Shown here piece by piece: positions 6,358-10,705 of a DNA stretch of 10,705 nt. The position numbers and the translations under genes were made by a program. Every line of letters begins with the position of its first letter. Position 1 is the stretch's first letter. Origin of the DNA: a bacterium Ga0077546 (GTDB taxonomy: Bacteria > Cyanobacteriota > Vampirovibrionia > Obscuribacterales > Obscuribacteraceae); NCBI GenBank assembly GCA_001464165.1, contig LNEX01000354.1, positions 1-10,705 on the forward strand. The letters are read 5' to 3'. The notes under the pieces are model-generated. The model worked only from the letters and a program-made list of their open reading frames with translations, had not been told where the DNA came from and ran no database searches.

Positions 6358-7533
6358 ATGAAACCTCTCAAGAAAAAGAAAAAAATCAAAGTCGCTAATC
6401 CACCTAAAAAAAAGGTAGCGAAGCCAGTCGAGTTGCCTGCTCACATAATTTCGCATAGTAAGGCCACTATGGGCAGACAAGAAGAGCAAGCAGCCTCAAA
6501 AGTCGTGCACTCTGGCTATGTTGGCAGCGGCACAGAAATTGCCAAATTTGAGTATGAGTTTTGCAAATTTCTCGGCCTCGCTGAAGGTCATGCCGTATTG
6601 CTCTCAAGTGGCACAGCGGCTCGCTACCTAGCCCTTTGGGCACTTTCAGCAGAGAACAAAGAAGTAATAATTCCCGCTTACTCATCAGGTTTGCGCAACG
6701 CATTAGCCCTAGCCAAGGCCACAGCAGTTCTGATTGATAGCAGTGATGGGCCGAATATTGACTTAGAAGCTGCGGCTAAAAGCAATGCCGCGATTGCACT
6801 CATCCCTCACATGTTTGGTCTACCAGTTGACTTGGCAAAATTACGTGAGCTTAGAGCTGGGCGCGAACTGAAAATTATTGAAGACTGCTCGCAGGCGCTA
6901 GGTGCCAAGATTGGCACTAAGATTGGTGCAAGTAAAGGTCTAAGCACTGATGGCCAAACAAATGATGGCCAAACAAATGTTGGCCAAACAAATGTTGGAT
7001 TAGTCGGCGACATATCGGTCTATTCATTCAGCACAGACAAAATTATCAGTACTGGCGGACAAGGCGGGATGGTCGTTTCCAAGCATCCAGATCTAATCGA
7101 GAAGATTAGGAACTATAGAGATCACAATAGTAATAGCGCCTGCTTTAATTTCAATATCACTGACATGCAAGCTGCTATAGGGCGAGTGCAGCTAGAGAAG
7201 CTGACTAAACTAATGGCACGCCGCGAAGACATTTTTGATGCCTACAAAGAAGCTGGCTTTGATATCTTTGAAAACTGTGACGCCAACGCTACGCCTGTTA
7301 GGCAAGGCGCAATTCTTAAAAGCGAGATTGCCTCTGCCGTTATTGAACACCTAAAACAAGCTTGCGTAGAGGCCATTGTACCTGTCGACAAAGTTGAATC
7401 AGAACTAGCAAGCACATTGCCACAGGCCACTAAGCTCAGCCTTTCAACAGTATCGTTGCCGATTTATCCACATCTAAGCAACGATGAAGTGCGAGAGATA
7501 ATAGAGCAAGTGCACGATGCCCTAGAGGCGTAA
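6358..7533 (+). CDS. DegT/DnrJ/EryC1/StrS-family PLP aminotransferase
   Basis: This 391-residue fold-type I PLP enzyme belongs to a family that usually aminates keto-sugar nucleotides for surface glycans or natural products. Features in order: a lysine-rich head (11 Lys in the first 22 residues), HSGYVGSGTEIAKFE (51-65), the cofactor phosphate loop SSGTAA (83-88), EDCSQALGA (175-183) with D176 for the pyridine nitrogen, SFSTDKIISTGGQGG (223-237) with K228 as Schiff-base lysine, FNITDMQAAIGRVQLEKL (265-282), and the C-terminal LPIYPHLSNDEV. Catalytic residues are intact. A five-residue tandem repeat (D/V)-G-Q-T-N sits at 198-214, between the Asp and Lys segments, encoded by 15-bp DNA repeats. 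The C-terminal domain is shorter than usual. No strong ribosome binding site precedes ATG 6358, 47 nt after tyrA. The substrate is unknown and no sugar-nucleotide genes are near. Confidence 0.87.
   Translation: MKPLKKKKKIKVANPPKKKVAKPVELPAHIISHSKATMGRQEEQAASKVVHSGYVGSGTEIAKFEYEFCKFLGLAEGHAVLLSSGTAARYLALWALSAENKEVIIPAYSSGLRNALALAKATAVLIDSSDGPNIDLEAAAKSNAAIALIPHMFGLPVDLAKLRELRAGRELKIIEDCSQALGAKIGTKIGASKGLSTDGQTNDGQTNVGQTNVGLVGDISVYSFSTDKIISTGGQGGMVVSKHPDLIEKIRNYRDHNSNSACFNFNITDMQAAIGRVQLEKLTKLMARREDIFDAYKEAGFDIFENCDANATPVRQGAILKSEIASAVIEHLKQACVEAIVPVDKVESELASTLPQATKLSLSTVSLPIYPHLSNDEVREIIEQVHDALEA
6949..6998 (+). repeat. In-frame 15-bp tandem repeat inside the aminotransferase gene
   Basis: Three full units (6949-6963, 6964-6978, 6979-6993) and a 5-base partial unit are present. 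Units 1 and 2 are identical (GATGGCCAAACAAAT); unit 3 differs only by A to T at its second base. Each encodes D/V-G-Q-T-N in register. Just upstream, AAGATTGGCACT is followed by the similar AAGATTGGTGCA, an older-looking duplication. The pattern fits replication slippage. Confidence 0.9.
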
Positions 7534-7594
7534 CTAACTAATAGTCATTAGCCCAGCAGCCATTAACCAAGCTTAATCTAGCAAGCGGAACCAA

Positions 7595-7609
7595 AGCCCC
7601 CTGTGGGCT
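7595..7609. other. Small hairpin after the aminotransferase gene
   Basis: AGCCC/GGGCT forms a 5-bp stem with a 5-nt loop (CCTGT), without a T-tract after it. It may add to transcript folding before the larger hairpin at 7622-7652. Confidence 0.25.
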
Positions 7610-7621
7610 GTCAACTACAAG

Positions 7622-7665
7622 CGAGAAACAGACAGCTTTAGTCTGCCTCTCGATTGATTTGTTTA
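7622..7665 (+). terminator. Possible rho-independent terminator of the hydrolase-tyrA-aminotransferase run
   Basis: CGAGA-AA-CAGAC (7622-7633) pairs with GTCTG-CC-TCTCG (7641-7652), giving two 5-bp helices split by a 2x2 mismatch, with a 7-nt loop AGCTTTA. A T-rich but interrupted tail (ATTGATTTGTTTA) follows. The tail is imperfect, so this could be a weak terminator or a leader hairpin of the rlpA-like gene. Confidence 0.45.
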
Positions 7666-7678
7666 CCGGATAAAGTTT

Positions 7679-8197
7679 ATGACTATTTTTCAATGCCCTC
7701 CCGGGTACTCTTTGGCGCGCAAAATTTCAATTATTTGCACACTAGTAGCTTCTCTACTTTCAGGAGCACCAGCACAAGCCTCTAGCGAAGCTGAACTAAA
7801 GAAACTTTTTGGTGGCATCGCCTCATGGTACGGAGGCAGCTTCCATGGCCGAAGAACCGCCTCTGGTGACATCTACAACATGCACAAGCTAACCTGCGCC
7901 CATAAGACCTTGCCCTTTGGCACCAAGCTTTTGATCTTCAATCCACATAACGGCAGAAAAGTCGAAGTGGTTGTCACAGACAGAGGGCCGTACATTGGCA
8001 AACGTGTAATCGACCTATCAAAGGCCGCAGCTGACAAACTAAACATCAGTGGCATTGGACAAGTTATCTGCTTCATTAGCAAAATAACTAAACGCGAATT
8101 GACACCCCAAGCACTGCCACCAATAACTGCAGCTTATATTCTGCATGGCGAACTAGAACTAAATATGAAACCTCTTGAGATTGCCACAAGCAACTAG
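7679..8197 (+). CDS. RlpA-like secreted double-psi beta-barrel protein
   Basis: The 172-residue protein has a Sec signal peptide (basic RK at 14-15, hydrophobic core to about 28, likely cut after APAQA at 34) and no lipobox, so it is probably soluble in the periplasm and not a lipoprotein like E. coli RlpA. The rest is one RlpA/DPBB domain: GIASWYGGSFHGRRTASGD (46-64), YNMHKLTCAHKTLPFGT (66-82), VVVTDRGPYIGKRVIDLSKAAADKL (97-121), and a last strand GQVICFI. RlpA enzymes are septal lytic transglycosylases that cut glycan strands lacking stem peptides. The His and Asp implicated in catalysis appear kept as H75 and D101. No SPOR domain is present, so septal targeting by that route is not expected. 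The C-terminal 36 codons are overlapped by the opposite gene. A weak GGA lies about 8 nt before the ATG. Confidence 0.88.
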   Translation: MTIFQCPPGYSLARKISIICTLVASLLSGAPAQASSEAELKKLFGGIASWYGGSFHGRRTASGDIYNMHKLTCAHKTLPFGTKLLIFNPHNGRKVEVVVTDRGPYIGKRVIDLSKAAADKLNISGIGQVICFISKITKRELTPQALPPITAAYILHGELELNMKPLEIATSN

Positions 8198-9344
8198 AGA
8201 ATGAACTTAATACACTGGTGCTTGCAACTGCTCTAGTTCTTGCTACTTTAGAACGCAGCATATAAAAATTTCGACCAGGTAGACCTTTCGCGCCGGTGGT
8301 AGCCCTGCCTTCTAGGAAGTGTCCCTGAAACACAGATACAGCAATGTTATTACCTACGGGTAGTTCAGAACTTTGCCCCTCCAGCACTAAGCTTCCCGGT
8401 TGCAGCAGAACCAGTTGACCTTGCTGTACAAGGGCAGCAGTAGTCGCTGGGTCTTGGCTTTCTATCAATTGCAGCAAATACTTTTTATCTAAAGCAGCCG
8501 GTGTCGCAATCACTCCCGGTTTAGGCGAGAACACCAAGCCACTAAGGACACAACCAAACTTGCCTCGGGCAGGCTTGCTCACACCAAAAGATTTGATCTG
8601 ACCGTCACGCAAAACTGCTATTTGAGCAGAATTACCAGCCGCTTTGAATTGCACGACAGCACCAGGATAATCAACTACTGGTTCATCATTTACTGCCAAC
8701 AAGCGATCGTATAGCTGCACATCCTTAATACCCTCTGGCACTTCAGAGGTCAAATAGCCCACGACATAAACAGGAGTGTGCACCACTGAAGGTGATTGAA
8801 ACTCCATCGCAACGAGCTTCCATCCAAATAGACCAGAGCGTTGCAATATAAATTTGACACCTTGTCCTGAATATTTTTGACTAAAAGACGAGACAAATTG
8901 ATCGAGACTAACGTAGTCATTCGCACTTACTGAATTTGGCTCAACCTCAGGAGTAACACCAACTGTTTGCAAGTCACTCGCACCGTCGGCATTTGCTTGC
9001 GAACCAGTCAATACAACACTGCCAGTGACCAAATTGCTACAGTTAAATAAGTTTGTCAGACCAGCTGGGCTAACTGCCATTTCAATAATGTCAGCCTCAA
9101 CTAATTGGCCCTTTATACTCTCTTTAACAGCAGCAAAATCGATCAGACCAGCTAACTTAGCCTTGTCACCATTAGCAGCCGCCGCCTTAAGATCATTCAC
9201 AGCGAAATAAGGTGAAGCAAACCAAAGCCCCATAAGGCAATTGAGCAACAAAAACACGACAATCAGCACGAGTGTAATTGGTTTTACTGATCGTGCCTTG
9301 GTCGATGGTGCAAAAGAGGGGGTTGCAAAAGATGGGGTTGCCAA
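8088..9344 (-). CDS. Membrane-anchored DUF2939 and PDZ-like protein
   Basis: This 418-residue protein has a cytoplasmic Pro/Ser/Thr head with the repeat ATPSF-ATPSF, one membrane helix (about 22-44, ITLVLIVVFLLLNCLMGLWF), then ASPYFAVNDLKAAAANGDKA and LIDFAAVKESIKGQL (43-81), the hallmark of DUF2939. Residues 196-258 resemble a PDZ domain (DRLLAVNDEPV, then QIAVLRDGQIKSFGV), without the usual GLGF-like start. Residues 285-365 are of unknown fold. The bulk should face the periplasm. The start is TTG 9344: GAGG (9353-9356) lies 8 nt upstream and the next Met is inside the membrane helix. The last 36 residues or so (from SSCLW) run antisense through rlpA and look unlike the rest. Both other frames carry stops at 8194-8209, so an indel may have removed the original stop. 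Function is unknown; a scaffold or protein-quality role is a guess from the PDZ-like part. Confidence 0.75.
   Translation of the reverse strand: MATPSFATPSFAPSTKARSVKPITLVLIVVFLLLNCLMGLWFASPYFAVNDLKAAAANGDKAKLAGLIDFAAVKESIKGQLVEADIIEMAVSPAGLTNLFNCSNLVTGSVVLTGSQANADGASDLQTVGVTPEVEPNSVSANDYVSLDQFVSSFSQKYSGQGVKFILQRSGLFGWKLVAMEFQSPSVVHTPVYVVGYLTSEVPEGIKDVQLYDRLLAVNDEPVVDYPGAVVQFKAAGNSAQIAVLRDGQIKSFGVSKPARGKFGCVLSGLVFSPKPGVIATPAALDKKYLLQLIESQDPATTAALVQQGQLVLLQPGSLVLEGQSSELPVGNNIAVSVFQGHFLEGRATTGAKGLPGRNFYMLRSKVARTRAVASTSVLSSFSSCLWQSQEVSYLVLVRHAEYKLQLLVAVLGVSIRV
9309..9338 (-). repeat. 15-bp in-frame tandem repeat at the start of the DUF2939 gene
   Basis: Two 15-bp units (9309-9323 and 9324-9338) differ at one base, and a few bases of a third follow. 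On the coding strand they encode the doubled ATPSF in the cytoplasmic head of the protein. Confidence 0.75.
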
Positions 9345-9352
9345 ATAAAGAG

Positions 9353-9356
9353 CCTC
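9353..9356 (-). promoter_or_regulatory. Ribosome binding site supporting the TTG start of the DUF2939 gene
   Basis: GAGG on the minus strand stands 8 nt before TTG 9344-9342. No ATG or GTG in frame lies close by that would give a full membrane helix. Confidence 0.55.
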
Positions 9357-9433
9357 AGTAAGACCGCAATACTTAAATTAACACGAGTACTTTAGCAGCT
9401 CGATAGGCCCTTGCAACATTAACTGGTCAATTC

Positions 9434-10705
9434 TTACTTGGCTCTGGCAACAGCCAGGCCCTTCCAGCTTGTCGTATATTCGGGGCTCTTAAAATTGCAG
9501 CGGTTCTGCCAACTATGATTTTGCCCTTCGGCAGCAAGGTACAAAGTACCGCGTCCCATGGCCGAATTCGTAGCATCCATCAACTTCATCAACTTCTCAG
9601 AGCGACTATTGACGGCCTCTGGCTGAAACAATGAAAGCTGTCGCTCGTCGGCATTGCTCAAATCGAGCAGGCTAACGCCAGCCTTCTGATAGGCATAGCC
9701 GCTGCGATAAATCTGTTTAAGGGCACGACTGGCAGCAGCAAGCAAAACCATAGTATCGTCAGTTGGATGACTTAATGTGACAGTAGCGGTCTGAGCATAC
9801 TGCTCACCGCCCTCAGCAAATCGATTTGTTCTTATATAAACTTCCAGCGCCCCAGCCAATGATCTATCAGCACGCAACTTCAATGCAGCTTTTGCCATAT
9901 AACTAGCAACCGCCTGCTCTAAATCAGCAAGCTCAAAAACATTCTTACCAAAAGAGCGCGAAGAGACAATTTGCTTGCGAGCAGATGCAATTTCTGCCAT
10001 CTCCAGACACGACTGCCCCCGCAGCTCTCTTACTGTTCGCTCAATGACGACACTAAATTGCTTACGCATCAAATCAGGCGAACTATTTTTCAATTGCAAT
10101 ACTGTATTAATGCCAATTTGCTCAAACTTCTGCGCCAATTTGCGACCGATTCCCCAGACTTCGCCCACTTTAACAGTAGCGAAGATACTATCGCGCTCGC
10201 CTTCACTTAAGGCTGAAAAATCGAAAACTCCGCCACAATCGCTGCGCGTTTTTGCCGTAAAGTTGGCGAGCTTCGCCAAGGTCTTGCTCGGCCCAATACC
10301 GACACAAACCGGCACACCAGCGCATTGCTTGATGGTCTCCTTGATTTGTCGAGCGCGACTTAAACGATCAGGTATGCCACTAAAATCAAGGAAACATTCA
10401 TCGATGGAATAAATCTCTTGATGCGGACTAAACCCACTAAGTATGCTCATTATGCGAGCGGAGAGATCGCCGTATAAAGCGTAGTTGGAAGACAAAGTGA
10501 CGATGCCTGCACTCTTAACCAGAGCACTGATTTGATAAAGAGGCACCCCCATCTTCACGCCTAGTGCTTTGGCCTCACTCGAGCGTGATACAACACATCC
10601 GTCGTTATTTGAAAGCACAACCACTGGCTTGCCTTCAAGCTTAGGATTAAACAAGCGCTCGCAAGAAACATAGAAATTATTACAGTCGACTAGAGCAAAG
10701 AGCTT
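9434..10705 (-). CDS. umuC: UmuC, catalytic subunit of Y-family DNA polymerase V, 5' end at the window edge
   Basis: The frame is open to base 10705 and gives 423 visible residues; E. coli UmuC has 422. The visible start [16 protein letters not shown] aligns with MFALCDVNAFYASCE, so only one or a few residues are missing and the TTG at 10654 is internal. D7 and the pair D-E in SIDECFLDF (coding bases 10397-10408) are the metal-binding catalytic acids. [13 protein letters not shown] is the finger/palm motif, [15 protein letters not shown] the thumb helix-hairpin-helix, and the little finger follows. QLSLF (9626-9640) is a beta-clamp binding motif at the same place as in E. coli. The last 50 residues or so are a DUF4113 tail ([14 protein letters not shown]). 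The enzyme copies damaged DNA with low fidelity in the SOS response, normally with processed UmuD, whose gene is expected to the right. It ends 89 bp before the DUF2939 start. Confidence 0.93.
   Translation of the reverse strand, partial: KLFALVDCNNFYVSCERLFNPKLEGKPVVVLSNNDGCVVSRSSEAKALGVKMGVPLYQISALVKSAGIVTLSSNYALYGDLSARIMSILSGFSPHQEIYSIDECFLDFSGIPDRLSRARQIKETIKQCAGVPVCVGIGPSKTLAKLANFTAKTRSDCGGVFDFSALSEGERDSIFATVKVGEVWGIGRKLAQKFEQIGINTVLQLKNSSPDLMRKQFSVVIERTVRELRGQSCLEMAEIASARKQIVSSRSFGKNVFELADLEQAVASYMAKAALKLRADRSLAGALEVYIRTNRFAEGGEQYAQTATVTLSHPTDDTMVLLAAASRALKQIYRSGYAYQKAGVSLLDLSNADERQLSLFQPEAVNSRSEKLMKLMDATNSAMGRGTLYLAAEGQNHSWQNRCNFKSPEYTTSWKGLAVARAK

Noticed and set aside
6321..6398. 25-codon frame overlapping the start of the aminotransferase gene
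   Set aside because: It lies in another frame, has no ribosome binding site and low-complexity content, and is a shadow of the Lys-rich start.
9345..9433. LexA-like or terminator-like element between umuC and the DUF2939 gene
   Set aside because: Only a 4-bp CGAG/CTCG stem and an imperfect inverted repeat are present; neither matches a known LexA box nor has a T-tract.
9975..10412. 145-codon plus-strand frame opposite umuC
   Set aside because: The opposite strand encodes conserved UmuC motifs throughout; the plus frame has no recognisable domain.
1..10705. CRISPR array, tRNA, rRNA, insertion sequence or phage genes
   Set aside because: I found no spaced repeats of 24-40 bp, no cloverleaf, no rRNA-like sequence, and no transposase, integrase or phage structural frames.

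Overview
This is a bacterial chromosome segment with about ten protein genes on both strands, dense packing and mid-range GC. Nothing marks it as phage, plasmid or insertion sequence, and I see no rRNA, tRNA or CRISPR array. The taxon cannot be fixed from the sequence. The mix suggests a Gram-negative-type envelope: an RlpA-like protein, a DUF1571/LolA-like secreted protein, a DUF2939 membrane protein, a plant/cyanobacterial-style TyrA with an HPLFGP motif, and a TPR fragment. This would suit a non-photosynthetic relative of Cyanobacteria (Melainabacteria/Obscuribacterales type), but that is a weak inference.

Layout from left to right. (1) Positions 1-502 hold the 3' part of a HigA-type antitoxin/HTH regulator cut by the window edge, then a 39-codon orphan TPR motif that looks like a gene remnant. 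(2) Positions 557-2329 hold a PfkB-family sugar/nucleoside kinase on the minus strand, divergent from a thioredoxin gene that forms a two-gene operon with a 73-residue protein. The roughly 300-bp divergent control region has a near-consensus promoter for trxA, a weaker one for the kinase, the same 9-bp site CGACCGGTC in the spacer of both promoters, and a 16-bp inverted repeat between them. (3) Positions 2319-4145, minus strand, hold a secreted DUF1571/LolA-like protein and a LysM protein with a CHAP-like C-terminal domain. (4) Positions 4336-7533, plus strand, form a probable three-gene run: a serine hydrolase of the beta-lactamase/EstB fold, a TyrA-type dehydrogenase, and a DegT/DnrJ/EryC1 PLP aminotransferase with an in-frame 15-bp tandem repeat. 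A hairpin that may be a terminator follows. (5) Positions 7679-8197 hold an RlpA-like secreted protein. (6) Positions 8088-10705, minus strand, hold a membrane-anchored DUF2939 plus PDZ-like protein whose 3' end runs 110 bp antisense into rlpA, and an almost complete UmuC translesion polymerase cut at the right edge.

How they fit together: the envelope genes (LysM/CHAP, RlpA, DUF1571, DUF2939-PDZ) are a loose theme and not one operon. The thioredoxin/kinase pair is the best candidate for shared regulation. The aminotransferase and TyrA may share a transcript, but a common pathway is not shown. I found no clear new multi-gene system. The points most worth following are the twin operator-like sites of the trxA/kinase region, the degenerate J-domain-like protein behind trxA, the repeat inserted in the aminotransferase, and the long antisense 3' overlap.
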